Source of the DNA: Nanobdellati archaeon | GTDB lineage: Archaea > B1Sed10-29 > JAGVWA01 | NCBI GenBank assembly: GCA_018304505.1 | Contig: JAGVWA010000002.1 | Coordinates: 1 to 64,000, forward strand | DNA length: 64,000 nucleotides | Direction: 5' to 3' | In this document: positions 7,417 to 18,200 of the stretch, in pieces | Layout of the letters: each line of letters opens with the position of its first letter | How positions within the stretch are numbered: position 1 is the first letter of the stretch | Notes under the pieces: generated by a model | Database searches by the model: none | Told to the model about the DNA's origin: nothing | Seen by the model: the letters and a program-made list of their open reading frames with translations, nothing else | Made by a program: the position numbers and the translations under genes

Positions 7417-9682
7417 CCGGAGTCCTCCTTGAAAGCAGTTCTGTTACCTGGTTTTCGTCAACCCATTTTTTCCAGTCGCGCACAGCTTCGTCGTAGTCAA
7501 CAGACCCGTGTACCTCTCGTTGTTGTTCCAGCAGCAGTAGCCATTTATCGTTTGCAGGCACTGTGTATGCGCCCTCGAGCAGGTCAGGTATGTCGTGTTC
7601 CCGCTTTTTTTCAACGAGGTAGTTCTTTGTCTCAGCGCGAGCTTGGATGTCCTGCCACAGCTGGTCTACGGTAAGGCCGCGCTTTTTCGCCATGCGTGGA
7701 AACATTTCGGATCTCTCAAGGTTTTTTTCCATTAGTATGTGTTTGTCTGTTGCGGTGTCGAACGTTATGAGATCCACGAGACCGCCTTCCTTTTCAGGGT
7801 CGTCGTACCACTTTTTCCCAATTTCGGTTATTTCAATGAGCCGCCTGTGCCTTCTTAGCGAGCCCCCGAACCGCACTGGCGCACACGTCACTACGATGTC
7901 AGTGGCCTTGAAGCTCGTGTTTTCTACCCCGAGGTCATTAACGATTCTGTCCCACACTGAATAAGCGTTTTCGCCGTGAATGGTGCCCATGACGACATTT
8001 CCAACAGCGCCGACACGCATCGCCTCATAAAGTACCTTTGCTTCTTGCGATCTTACCTCGCCGACAATGAGAACTGAATCCCCGAGACGCAATGCGGTCC
8101 TGAGGGCGTCCTCTGGCGAAACTTCGGCGGCTGTTCGGGACACTGAAATCGCGGACTGCGTTTTTAGTCGTTGTATGTTGTATCCGAGCGAACGCATGTA
8201 CGGGACTGGTATTTCCATCGTGTCTTCCTGCACAATTATCCTGAGGCTGGGGAGGATTTCCAGCATAAGGGCCATCATTAAACTCGACTTACCAGATCCG
8301 CGTGAGCCGTTTACCAAGGTTGATGCTTGGGCGTCAATGAAGAAACTCAACATGCCCGCAGTTAGGGAATCCATCATTTTCACGTCGATAAATTGAGGCA
8401 GGGTCCACGGGGTTTCCTTGTGCAGCCTGAGCGCGAATGCAGTTCCGTCTGGCGAAAGAGGAGGTCCAATGACGGCGACCCTTGTCTGGAGATCAGGCAT
8501 GTCAAAATCAAGAACAGGATGTGCTTCATCAAATGGCCGGCCAGACTGCGACCTGAATCTTGAGATTACTGACTTCGCCTCTGATTCAGTAAAAACCACG
8601 TTGCTCTGGCACGAACCATAGTCGGAGTGCACTATGTACACTGGTTTCAGGCCCAGGGGCGCGTCCATGTAAACATCAGTAAGCCTGCGGTCTGACAGCA
8701 GGAGCTCCATCATGCCATACCCAACAGTGTACCGGGCAACGATTCTCGCGAGTTCTTCAATTTCCTTTCCTGTTATCTTGATGCTGTTTTTCTTTGCCAA
8801 GTCCGCGATTGTGGACTCGTATGCGCTGATGAAGTATTCTTTAACTTCTGTCGGGCTCATAAACCGCAAGCCCTCAGGGTGGAAGCTGGCGACCAGCTCC
8901 TTAGTTTTTGTTAGCAGGAAGTACTTCTCCGGCGACAGGTTGTACTCAGGCGGGTCAACGTAGTACAAGTACTGGATTTTCTCCGGGTGCTTGTAAATGT
9001 TTATCGTGGCGTCTAGAACGTTGTACTGGTCTATAAGTTCGATGTTTTCCGGCGTGGCGAAAAAGACGCGGGATGAAATGAAACTCGGCTTTATCTGGGT
9101 CTCGAAGATGCTCCTGTAGATGTCCCTGCCCGGCGGCAGCTTGCCGAGTTTTTTCAGAATGAACTTGAACTTCTGAATCAGTTTTGTGGTCTCGAATTCC
9201 TGCAGCATGAAATTCAGCGTATTGAGATAAACGTCGCTGCAGTACTTGAACTCTGAGGCCATTGTTGCGGCCTGCGATTTTTCCTGCCGTATCACGTTTA
9301 TCAGGTTCATGTAGGCCTGTATCGGGTCCTGGAGCAATTGTGTCCTGCCGATAGTGGAAATGGTGTTGTACCGCTGTTGGAGAAACTGTTGGCACTCGGC
9401 CTTGTCCCCCCCGAGGGCGGAGTAGGTCCACACGCCTTCCTTTTCAAATGTTTGCGACAGGTCACTGATTTGTTTGAGCATTTCTGCCTGCTCTTCATCG
9501 TAAACGCGCTCATACACGTCTGCAAGGACAATGAGGTCGGCATCAGTTCTTTTGAGTACCTCGATGACCTCTGCCATGGTTTCAGGCACATCGGCAATGC
9601 TTGGGGTAAATGGGCTCCCGCGATAGTCAAAGAATAAATACCTCTTTCCCCCTTCACTCTTAATAGTGTATTTATGCGCCAT
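7409..9682 (-). CDS. Type IV pilus assembly ATPase (TadA/FlaI-like)
   Basis: 757 residues from MAHKYTIKSEGG; CGAGGATGA just before the ATG supports this start over an upstream TTG. It is a secretion ATPase of the T2SSE/VirB11 class, acting as a cytoplasmic hexamer that powers pilin insertion. The Walker A motif GSRGSGKSS lies at residues about 456-464, followed by the IVQEDTMEIPVP Asp box, GEVRSQEAKVLYEAM (Walker B region) and a His box with GTIHGENA. The N-terminal 300 residues are less conserved. It partners the TadC-like protein whose start overlaps its stop. It runs divergent from the archaeosortase, the two 5' ends overlapping by 9 bp. Confidence 0.88.
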   Translation of the reverse strand: MAHKYTIKSEGGKRYLFFDYRGSPFTPSIADVPETMAEVIEVLKRTDADLIVLADVYERVYDEEQAEMLKQISDLSQTFEKEGVWTYSALGGDKAECQQFLQQRYNTISTIGRTQLLQDPIQAYMNLINVIRQEKSQAATMASEFKYCSDVYLNTLNFMLQEFETTKLIQKFKFILKKLGKLPPGRDIYRSIFETQIKPSFISSRVFFATPENIELIDQYNVLDATINIYKHPEKIQYLYYVDPPEYNLSPEKYFLLTKTKELVASFHPEGLRFMSPTEVKEYFISAYESTIADLAKKNSIKITGKEIEELARIVARYTVGYGMMELLLSDRRLTDVYMDAPLGLKPVYIVHSDYGSCQSNVVFTESEAKSVISRFRSQSGRPFDEAHPVLDFDMPDLQTRVAVIGPPLSPDGTAFALRLHKETPWTLPQFIDVKMMDSLTAGMLSFFIDAQASTLVNGSRGSGKSSLMMALMLEILPSLRIIVQEDTMEIPVPYMRSLGYNIQRLKTQSAISVSRTAAEVSPEDALRTALRLGDSVLIVGEVRSQEAKVLYEAMRVGAVGNVVMGTIHGENAYSVWDRIVNDLGVENTSFKATDIVVTCAPVRFGGSLRRHRRLIEITEIGKKWYDDPEKEGGLVDLITFDTATDKHILMEKNLERSEMFPRMAKKRGLTVDQLWQDIQARAETKNYLVEKKREHDIPDLLEGAYTVPANDKWLLLLEQQREVHGSVDYDEAVRDWKKWVDENQVTELLSRRTPGA

Positions 9683-10198
9683 CAACTCATCCTCGGATTT
9701 CAATTTGTAATAAGTGTCGCTGCTTTATATACCTTATTTTCAGTGTTCATGGGTTTGTTTGACCTGTTTCCGCTGAAGCTTTTCGCTGCATACACCACCA
9801 GCGGCCTCTTGACACTTACTGGAGTTGAACACGGTTTTGCCTTCCTTGGTGAGCCGACGATCATTGTCGGAAACATCTATGGCCAGATCACGGATTTGTG
9901 CACGGGTAACATAGAGCTCATTGTCCTGTTTGCCGCGATACTCAGTACGTTCGACCGTTCAGTGAGGAACAGGTTGTGGGGTTGCGTTTTTGCAGCCATT
10001 GCGGTACTTGCGCTGAATCCATTGCGCATTTTCACTGTACTATATATAGGAAACTCTGTCGGCTGGGCTACCGCGGACATGGCGCACGAAGTCTTATTTA
10101 GGGCGCTGTTGTTTATTGCCATTGTTGGATACTACTTCGTGTGGTACGTGAAATCGCACGACATAATGGACTTTGTCAGGACGTTGAAATCGAAATGA
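9674..10198 (+). CDS. Archaeosortase/exosortase family transpeptidase
   Basis: 174 residues, an integral membrane protein with about five helices. The family triad is visible: Cys76 in TDLCTGNIE, Arg118 in LNPLRIF and His138 in DMAHEVLFR. Archaeosortases recognise a short C-terminal motif-helix-basic tail on exported proteins, cut there and transfer the protein to a lipid or other anchor. The gene at 3-1214 has a matching VPxxxP tail. The ATG at 9674 overlaps the start of the divergent ATPase gene; a later start would remove the first helix. The stop overlaps the next ATG, so it is co-transcribed with the pilin-like gene at 10195. Confidence 0.85.
   Translation: MRHQLILGFQFVISVAALYTLFSVFMGLFDLFPLKLFAAYTTSGLLTLTGVEHGFAFLGEPTIIVGNIYGQITDLCTGNIELIVLFAAILSTFDRSVRNRLWGCVFAAIAVLALNPLRIFTVLYIGNSVGWATADMAHEVLFRALLFIAIVGYYFVWYVKSHDIMDFVRTLKSK
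9722..9735 (-). promoter_or_regulatory. TATA promoter of the pilus ATPase operon
   Basis: On the minus strand, AGGTATATAAAGCA lies about 45 bp before the ATG at 9682. It falls inside the coding sequence of the divergent archaeosortase gene. Confidence 0.6.
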
Positions 10199-11391
10199 AA
10201 AAAACCTATGAACGGGGACTGAAACAGCGGCGTGGCTTTTCGCTTTTTGCCCCGTTGATTGGAACCGTGCTTGTCATGTCGACCATTTTCATGGTGGCGT
10301 CATTGATACAGAACGACGTCCGCTTAAGTAGAGGAATCACGAGCAGTTTCCAGTCCACTCAATATGCAACGCAAGCCGCCATCATCAGGGCCAAGGCGCG
10401 CATTGGGACACTGGAGGGCATTAGGAAGGGCTCTGCGGATTACTTCTCACTAACTGGCTTATCGAGTGAATCCTTCGGCGCGTTTACATGCGACAGCCTT
10501 AATGACTGCAAGAGCAGGGTATTGTCAGAGTTCACATCTCCAAATGTGCTGAAGAACACCATGATCTTCGCAATGACTGATTCCTTGGCTAACAACCTGG
10601 TTGACATTCGGGCAATGAGACTTGAGGGAGAAACTGTCGGGGCAAGTGCTGAGAGCATCAGGAACAGGATCCGCAGCGGCATTACGCAGGCCTTCAACGA
10701 TGGCTTGTTTGACTTCACCATCACGCCCGGTGGTAATTTAATATCAACTGTTGTTGACAGTGTACTGAACAAGCACAAGAAAGACATATCAATTGTTTTT
10801 GAGGATCCGCAGATTCCAGACAACAAGATCAGGGTTTCGCTGATTCCGAAAGGCGTCAGCCTAATTGACAACGCGCGTTTCAGAAACCAGAGGACAATGG
10901 GGGAAATGATCGACAGCGTTGTCAATGATTACATCGCCATCAAGAACGCGTATTTTCAAAAGGACAATATTGGGCAGGTGAGGGGCCAGTTACGCAGTAT
11001 CAGCGGTGTAAGCCACAACGCGACGATCTTCTTCAACATTTGCAGTGGACCCAGCTCGTTTACCTCGCGTGGGGAAACGTGCAACCCGACTGACAGGGGC
11101 GCTGTCAAGGGCGTGCAGGTATGGATTCGTGAGGAATACAACGGCAGGCCTTTCTTCATCAGGTTCAAGACCGAGAATTCGGCAAGGGAGGAATCCCTAA
11201 TATCAATTAGCTCGACATTGAACGCGGTTCTCGAATCAGAAATGGACAGCCAGGGAAACTTGGATCATGAAACCGTGAGCGAGGCAGTCATTAAAGACCT
11301 GCGCGAAGCCGGCAGGCCAGTCAAGGATCTCTTTGGAGACATTGCAGAAGGGTTGGAAGAGAGAATCATTGGCGGGGAGCCTTCAGAATAG
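10195..11391 (+). CDS. Large pseudopilin-like exported protein
   Basis: 398 residues from MKKTYERGLKQRRGFSLFAP; the ATG overlaps the archaeosortase stop (ATGA). A basic leader, RRGFSLFAPLIG, precedes a hydrophobic helix (residues about 17-37) in the manner of a pseudopilin, then a long exported domain (about 360 residues) with a mixed alpha/beta pattern and a few cysteines. It could be a tip-type minor pilin of the apparatus encoded on the other strand, or an archaeosortase-linked protein, though it lacks a C-terminal sorting tail (it ends GGEPSE). No family recognised. Confidence 0.6.
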   Translation: MKKTYERGLKQRRGFSLFAPLIGTVLVMSTIFMVASLIQNDVRLSRGITSSFQSTQYATQAAIIRAKARIGTLEGIRKGSADYFSLTGLSSESFGAFTCDSLNDCKSRVLSEFTSPNVLKNTMIFAMTDSLANNLVDIRAMRLEGETVGASAESIRNRIRSGITQAFNDGLFDFTITPGGNLISTVVDSVLNKHKKDISIVFEDPQIPDNKIRVSLIPKGVSLIDNARFRNQRTMGEMIDSVVNDYIAIKNAYFQKDNIGQVRGQLRSISGVSHNATIFFNICSGPSSFTSRGETCNPTDRGAVKGVQVWIREEYNGRPFFIRFKTENSAREESLISISSTLNAVLESEMDSQGNLDHETVSEAVIKDLREAGRPVKDLFGDIAEGLEERIIGGEPSE

Positions 11392-11393
11392 TT

Positions 11394-11438
11394 TGACTGC
11401 GCCTAGTTTTAGGAAAGTTTTAAATTGGGCTGCTCTAT
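11394..11438 (+). promoter_or_regulatory. Promoter with TGACTGCGCC element and TATA box
   Basis: TGACTGCGCC (11394-11403) lies 23 bp (start to start) before the TATA-like GTTTTAAATT (11417-11426), which lies 23-32 bp before the ATG at 11449, suggesting a leaderless transcript. The same element and spacing occur at 12176 and 21503. The segment 11406-11438 is nearly identical (31 of 33) to 22358-22390. Confidence 0.55.
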
Positions 11439-11448
11439 ATAAATAATC

Positions 11449-11649
11449 ATGGCGAAGACGATACAAATTGAGATACCTAAAGAGGCTGCCTCTTGGGCGA
11501 AGAAGCACAATGTTTCCATAGCCAAGCTAGGCGAGTTCGCTAAGGTGAATGCAAGGCTTGACCTTTTACTCCTCGCAAGCAGGATGGATTCTAAGTCCGC
11601 AGCACTTATATCCAAACGTGTGGGTAAAAGCGTATGGACGAAATTGTAA
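11449..11649 (+). CDS. Putative antitoxin of a PIN-toxin pair
   Basis: 66 residues: a beta-like N terminus (MAKTIQIEIPKEAASWAKKH) then two helices. It overlaps the PIN-domain gene by 16 bp, the usual layout of type II antitoxin followed by toxin, where it would bind and silence the nuclease and repress the operon. The sequence does not fit the common VapB families I know, so the call rests on size, position and overlap. Confidence 0.6.
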   Translation: MAKTIQIEIPKEAASWAKKHNVSIAKLGEFAKVNARLDLLLLASRMDSKSAALISKRVGKSVWTKL

Positions 11650-12152
11650 TTGCAGTAGATGCAAATGTTTTAATCTCTGCAATGATGTCTGCTGAGGGGG
11701 TATGCCGCCGCTTTCTTATCCTGCCTTTGATTGATGATAGGATCAAGCTGATTATTTCTAAAGAAGTACTGCAGGAGGTTCGTGGAAACACAAGCATAAT
11801 CTCTAGGAGAACAGGGTTAAGCGCAGCATCAATTTTGGAGGCCCTGCGTGAATTGATTAAGCACATGGAAGAAGTCATTATATCTGGTTTTGATAAGAAT
11901 TATGCTTTAAATTTCGTTCGCGACAAAAATGACGCGCACATTGTTCTCCTTGCTCTTGCAGGAAACGCAGATTACATTGCGACGTACAACAAACGTGATT
12001 TTAAAACAAGAAACCTTGCCCCCCTTGGAATCAAAATAAGAACCCCAGCAGAGCTGCTAATAGAGGCAGGGTACCAGTGGACAGACTTATACAGCACTAA
12101 ACAAAAGCGTGGGCTAACCTTATCTGCATACAAAACAAAACTGAGCCGTTGA
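11634..12152 (+). CDS. PIN-domain toxin nuclease
   Basis: 172 residues. PIN fold with acidic metal ligands visible: Asp9 in AVDANVLIS, Glu in KEVLQEVRG (about residue 46), Asp in DKNDAHIVLLALAG and Asp in NKRDFKTRN. It resembles the PIN family grouped as putative toxin components (TIGR00305-like), with a C-terminal extension ending in a Lys-rich tail. It would cleave RNA when released from the antitoxin at 11449. The pair lies between a pilin-like gene and the giant surface protein. Intact, so potentially active. Confidence 0.82.
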   Translation: MDEIVIAVDANVLISAMMSAEGVCRRFLILPLIDDRIKLIISKEVLQEVRGNTSIISRRTGLSAASILEALRELIKHMEEVIISGFDKNYALNFVRDKNDAHIVLLALAGNADYIATYNKRDFKTRNLAPLGIKIRTPAELLIEAGYQWTDLYSTKQKRGLTLSAYKTKLSR

Positions 12153-12175
12153 GCCGCATTTCAAGCAGAACAGCG

Positions 12176-12209
12176 TGACTGCGCCGCCTGCGGAAAACCT
12201 TAATAAACA
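12176..12209 (+). promoter_or_regulatory. Promoter of the giant surface protein with TGACTGCGCC element
   Basis: TGACTGCGCC (12176-12185) lies 24 bp (start to start) before TTAATAAAC (12200-12208), which is about 27 bp before the GTG start at 12232. Geometry matches 11394 and 21503. Confidence 0.55.
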
Positions 12210-12231
12210 TTGGCGGATTATTTCCCATTAG

Positions 12232-15200
12232 GTGCATGTCTTGGGATTAGAGGACACTTATAATAGCATTGAGGACAAGTATTACGATTTTCTTGACTCG
12301 TTGGAGGAAAAGGGAATTAGCCTCTATTCTGTAATCGACCCGCTGGAAATGAAGGGCATTCCAACGTTCCCAATAGCGCTTTTGTTAATTTTCTTCATCG
12401 TGTCTGCAATCCCGGGCCTGCTCGGCGGCTTGTTTGCGCCATCTCAGCAGACAATAATTGTGCAGTTCTCTGTCCAGGATAAGGAAACAGGGGACTTCCT
12501 GAACGAAGCCCTGATTGACCTCACCGGGGATTCGAGGGTGCTGGGTTTTGTCACGGGCACCGATGGGATTGTTGAAGCAGAAGTCCCTGTTGGTGATTTT
12601 GACGTGGCGATTGAACGCGAGGGTTATGAGCCAGAGTCGGATTTTGTCAACATTGGCAAGGACACAAAGGTCGTCTCGTTTGAACTAGAAAGAAAGGCGC
12701 ACTCTATAGTTTCGCTTGTGGGCGATAATGAGGTGAAGATCTGCGGCGGCCCGTATGATGACCTGAACGCGTTCGGGACCGATGTTGATTATAATATAGA
12801 CAAGCGCGCGTGCACGGGCAGCACGTGTCCTGTTTACTTGTCGTCAGCAAAGACCTACAGGTTCTCTACTAGCGATAAGTCTACACTGAACATGGCGTAC
12901 TCGACCGTGGCTGATTTTATCCAGAAGGATAGGTGCATTTCCATGGCAGGCTTCGGAGAGACGAAACCGCAGAAAACCGGCAGGGTTTACCTGACTGTGC
13001 AGGCTTCTGACGGAAAACCAATGCAGTACGCGTCAGTGTCAATAGTGATTCCCGGAACGCAGACAGCGATCGATACGAAGAGGACAAATGAATTAGGCGC
13101 GGTGGTCTTTGAGGAGCTCGTCGGCACGCCGTTCAGCATTTTCGTTCCAATGCAAGTTGGGATTTCGCCGTACAATGGCATTGAGGTGTATGAGTTTGAA
13201 GAGGCGCCGCAAGAGCTGAACATCACGCTGCGCAGGTCCTTAAACACGACGTTCATAATGAGGACTGGAACCGGCGACATTGTCGATGAAGTCCTGGTAA
13301 CGGCGTTTGACTCAAGCAACAAGTTTTCCGGGCATTTCCTGAGCGAGTACGGCAGGGTGATAATGCCGTTGATTGAGGACGAGAATTACAGAGTAGGGTT
13401 TTTCAAGGAAGGCTACATGTATCAGGAGCTTGAAGTAAAGGCAAACAGCAGCGACCAGTGCAAGGTCGGAGGGCTTTGTTTTGTCACCATGGCGCCTGCG
13501 CTTGAGTCAGAAGTCGGCAAGGTGATAGTGAGAACGTTTATTGAACTTGAAGATGGTGTCCTGGAACAGTTGCCTGGAGTGGAATTGATTTTGACAGACT
13601 TCACGTCTGGCGATCTGCTCGGGTATGGAATTGTCGCCCCTGAACTTGATTCGCCGTTCCCGATAACAGATCCACTGACTGCCTCGGGAACATTCACTTA
13701 TGTTGACCCTGGCAAGAGCTACTGTATCACTGCGGCAGTAGCTGCTACCCCGCAGAGAAGGGTGGAGTGCGAAGGCACGGTTTCGCTCTCTGGTGGGGAA
13801 ACAGTAGAGGTGAACATTTCGTTCAAGCCGGAGAGGTTCAAGCTGCAGTTCAACGTCACACTCCGTGACACTAACGAATCCGTTGTCGGTGCGCAAGTAA
13901 GGCTGTTCAGGCGCGGCAGCCCAGAGGCGATTGAAAATAAGACAACTGGCGCCAATGGCAGCGTTTCCTTCGACGTGCTGGAATTCACCACGGTTCGTGC
14001 AGAGTTCTCCTACACTGACGATGAGGGGGAACAGTACAGGGCAGTATCACGCGAATTTTTCATGTCACGAAACTACTACAGGGAAATCAAATTGAGTGTG
14101 CTTGACACGTTTATCCATTTCCTTGAGTTCGAGGAAGTCGCCAACGTGTATGGAAAACCGACTGACACTGTCGGCGACACGCAAAAGAAGGTTTTTGAGG
14201 GCACGGCTGAAGACTTGGCACAAGGGCGGTGCAAGAACAGGATAGATCAAGATGGCTCGCTTGGAGACAAGATACCGCGGAGTTGTGTCTTTGACCCCGG
14301 TACTTATGAATTTGTTTTCGAAGTAGGGCTGCAGAGCGACTCACAGCTGGAACGGTTCAATGAAACAGTGCTGCGGTTTTTGCTCGATGCTTATCAATTC
14401 AGGGAAGGCACCACAGAGGCAGGAGGCCTAACTCCCCTTCCAACGCTAATACTAGGGCCTGCGCAATTCGATGCAGACCGGCTTCAGGAAAACATCCTAG
14501 ACAATGATCAGGTAAACACCAGCAGACTCAGGATTAACACCACTTCAGCAAATTTCTCTGTCTCTGGAAGTATGGTTTACATCGTCAAGGTCCCGGTGAC
14601 TGTGTTACGGACATTCAGCGGCTCTATACCAGTCGCACTTAATTATGAAGCCACTTGGTTAAGCGCTTCTGGCACCCAAATTGATGCTAATGATACAGTA
14701 CTTTTTCGGGCGCAGGCAGGCGAGTGGCTGCTCGACCGCGGCTTGCTGCTGAGCTCATCAAGGTACGTGTCAGTGCCGTCGCATATTAAGAACATCAATT
14801 TAGTCATTGATGAATTTTACTACGACGGCACGCTGAAAGCTAAGGTAAGCAACAAGGGCGGCGAATCTCTAGGGGTCGAAGAATGGAACTCGATAGAGGA
14901 CTTTGACGTCGTCTTTTTTGTCAGCAACACGCAGGACGCAACAGACGTGCAGTATGTGACAGTCTCCACAAAGAATAAGAACTTAACATGCGACCCCCAA
15001 GGATCTAAAGATGTGTGTTATAGTATTGATGGGGCAATAGAGACCTTTGTTTTTGATTCCAACATCACACTAGCTAACCAAAATACATATGATTACTTCC
15101 TCGGAGTTGACATGAAAAATGACGTGCGAGAGTGCGACGAAGGCGGTCAGACCCTGTTCGTGAAAAAATCATCTAGCCAGTTCGTGGTGCCTACTGACCC

Positions 15201-18200
15201 TGGAGCAGTTGATTTCCAGTGCAGCAACCTCCCACCTGATTATTCGCAGCAGTTGAGCCCCGTCGGCCTAACGTTTGCAGACACAGACGAAGCAGAGCTA
15301 AAGGTTGAGGTTACCGACTACTCTGGCGCGAATCGGTCATTAACGTACTTGTTCGCAAACCCGCTAGACACTGTGCAATTAGAAAGCGAGAATGTGAATA
15401 TATCCTCGCTGTTTGACTCAACATTACGTTCAGTCGGTTCATTGACTACAGTTGTCCAAAATAGGTTGTTCAGACAGAACTTTGAAGTCCGGGGGTTCGA
15501 AAGTGTCCTGGCGACGGCGGGTGTTGAAATGGCGAGGCCTGCGGAATCATCAAACGTTTTCGTGAGGCTAAACGGCAGCGGCAAGACCGTGTTGCTGGAC
15601 TTCCCGTTTGCAATAGTCGGTTTTAAAGACGTCAACCTGAATCTCATTGGGGATCTGGCTGAGTTGACATTTTCAATCAGGTCTAATTTGACAGACGCAC
15701 AGACGCGGGTGCCTGTTGACAGGAGGGCTTACAACGTAATCGTAAAATCCCCGAGTTGCCCAGGGTTTGCAACATCAGAAACAGAGGTTGACCCGAAGAC
15801 AGAATTCCAGCAGATCATAGACCCGGCGGACTTCAACGTCGATGCGTTCCTGGCTGCAGAAAAACCCCTCCCGTATAGCGAGCGTAGCCTTCTAGTTTAC
15901 AAGTGCAACTTCAATGAAACCAATGTGGCTGAGTTCCAGGCTATCAACGTGCTAGACCAGAGGGTCCCGGTGTTCTTTTCATCAGAAGCAACTGCGAATA
16001 GCACAGTAAAGGGCTGCATAGCCAAGAGGCCCAGGGAAAGGCTTGTGCTGGCGCCGAAAACAGAAGAAGAAGGCAAGGGCTACACGCACTCATTCTTGCT
16101 CGATAAGCAACAAGCGTGTAGTGACACGCCGTTCATTATACCCTCAGGGTCGTTTAAGATCGGCAACACATGTGCAGGTAACGGGTGTGATGCTAACATC
16201 TTGATAAATCGAGATACTGGGGAACAAGCTGGGTTCAATGGCTGTGATGACTCCACTATAGGTACGTGCTCATTTAACCACTCCTTCACGGTATTCGCGC
16301 GCCCCGGAGAACCCGAGGTTATTGATATTTCAATGAACGTGTCGTTCGATTTGGAGTACTACAATAGGGCAAAGAACTTGAATGTGAAACGGCACAAGGA
16401 AATTCGCTATGATCAGCCGCCGCAGTTCAGGCTGTATCCAGGGCCCGTGATCCTGGCAGCGTCGCGCATTGCAGGCACGCCATTTGTAGGCCTGCCATTG
16501 CAGAAATACTCAGGCATCCCCCTTGATGCTGACCTTTGGACCGACAATGTTGATTGCGTGACAAAGCACTGCACGCAGGAGCAGCTCGCGCGATCAGCAG
16601 CGCTAGGGCGTGATAGCAACCTTGTAAGTGAGTGTAAGTATAGCACTTACGGAAATCGATATCAACCAGGCTCACCAAGTGCTGACAGGGTGACTTGTGT
16701 TGCTGCAGGCTCAGATGATGAGTGGACCACGTTTTACGGAGCAGGCAAAGAATTTGTTCCGGGGCATGGTTTGCTTGACGTAAGCGGAGAAATTAAAAAA
16801 CCAGCATACGAGGCTAATGACTTCACCAAATTCGAGACAGGCGCGGACCCAAAAGTTTATGGCGAGGGCCGGGGGGCGGTGCTAAATGTCGGAGAGCGGT
16901 TTACAAGTGATATAAGCCCATTGCCAGCTGTGCCGAAAATCGATATTAAGAACCTGCAGCTGCTGATGCCGTACTATGCTAACAGGAGTTCTTTTGATGC
17001 CAATATTCTAGAAACACTAGATAAGAACCACCTGACTTACATTAGGCGAACGCAGTTCGTTGAGCCATTTATTGTCTTGAGAATGAAGAGCATTTTGGAA
17101 GAAATGTGGGGCGTGGCTGATTACTACGCAGGTGCAGTACAGCGCCCTGCAGATGCAGACAACTCGAGCCAGTTCAACCGTGTAGTTTCGCTGGACATTT
17201 GTAACCCTCAACAAAGGCGGGCTGGCGATGCTTGTGAGCCCTTTGAGTATTACCTTGGCGATGGGGCCTCGTCTTACGATTTGCTGCTGCCGGCCATATA
17301 CCCAGAAATCATCCCTCCAGTTAATGATGGAGAATCGACAAGAACAATTGTGCACTTTGTGGCAAACTCAACACCACAGCTGCTTGAGTTAATCCAAAGA
17401 TTCAACGAGAGCGTCCACGGCATCAGAGGGGCATTGTTTATCCAGACAGGCCAGTTCAATTTGCAGGTGTTGACGCCCGGTGAGGACATCATCAAGGTCA
17501 ACATGACGGGCATCGATTTAACTAGCAGCACTGTGTTGCAGCGCTTTGCCCAGACACAGCGCGGGGGCGAAACAGCAAGCCAGCTCGAGATAGAGTTCAG
17601 GCCAGGCAGCGTTGCTGACTCGCTGTTCATTGTTTCTGATTGCGCTTTCAAAGAAACATGTGGCGGCAATAATAACTTGAACCTAGACCTTGAAGCGCTA
17701 GTAATCGACAGGCTTAACAACATAACCTTTGGCACAGATAAGCAAGTTGTTTCAGCCGTACCGAAGGTCAACATGCTGCTGGAAATCCCGCTAGAGCAAG
17801 ACAAGCCGGAAGAAGCGCTGTTCAAAAACAAGTACGTCGTGCTGGCAGAATCAGTAACAGAGGCTGAAAACCTCATCAAGAGGTTCATGGGAATCCAATT
17901 TAATGATGAGGGGAAGTATGTCTTTGCGCCAATCAAAACCGAAGCCCAGACAATACGATCCATGTCGGTACAGGTGAATGTCTCGAGGGGCCTGATAGTG
18001 AAGGACGTTCCAGAACTCACCTTGTCGGAGTTAGTCAAGTTCATTTTCGACGAGGACGACGATTCTGACACAAAGAAAGAATCAACGTTTATTCTTAGGT
18101 CGTATACGAGAGATGATGTTCGCATAGGGCAGGGTGTATCTGGTGAATGGCAGGGCGCAATTTGGGGCATTCCCGAAAACGGCGTGTACTCGCGCTTCGT

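Noticed and set aside
12153-12231. Right-hand repeat expected behind the PIN toxin-antitoxin pair
   Set aside because: Apart from TGACTGCGCC and loose TATA similarity the sequences before and after the pair do not align well enough to call a bracketing direct repeat.
13507-13896. Minus-strand frames inside the N-terminal part of the giant gene
   Set aside because: Shadows of the plus-strand coding sequence with no start signals.
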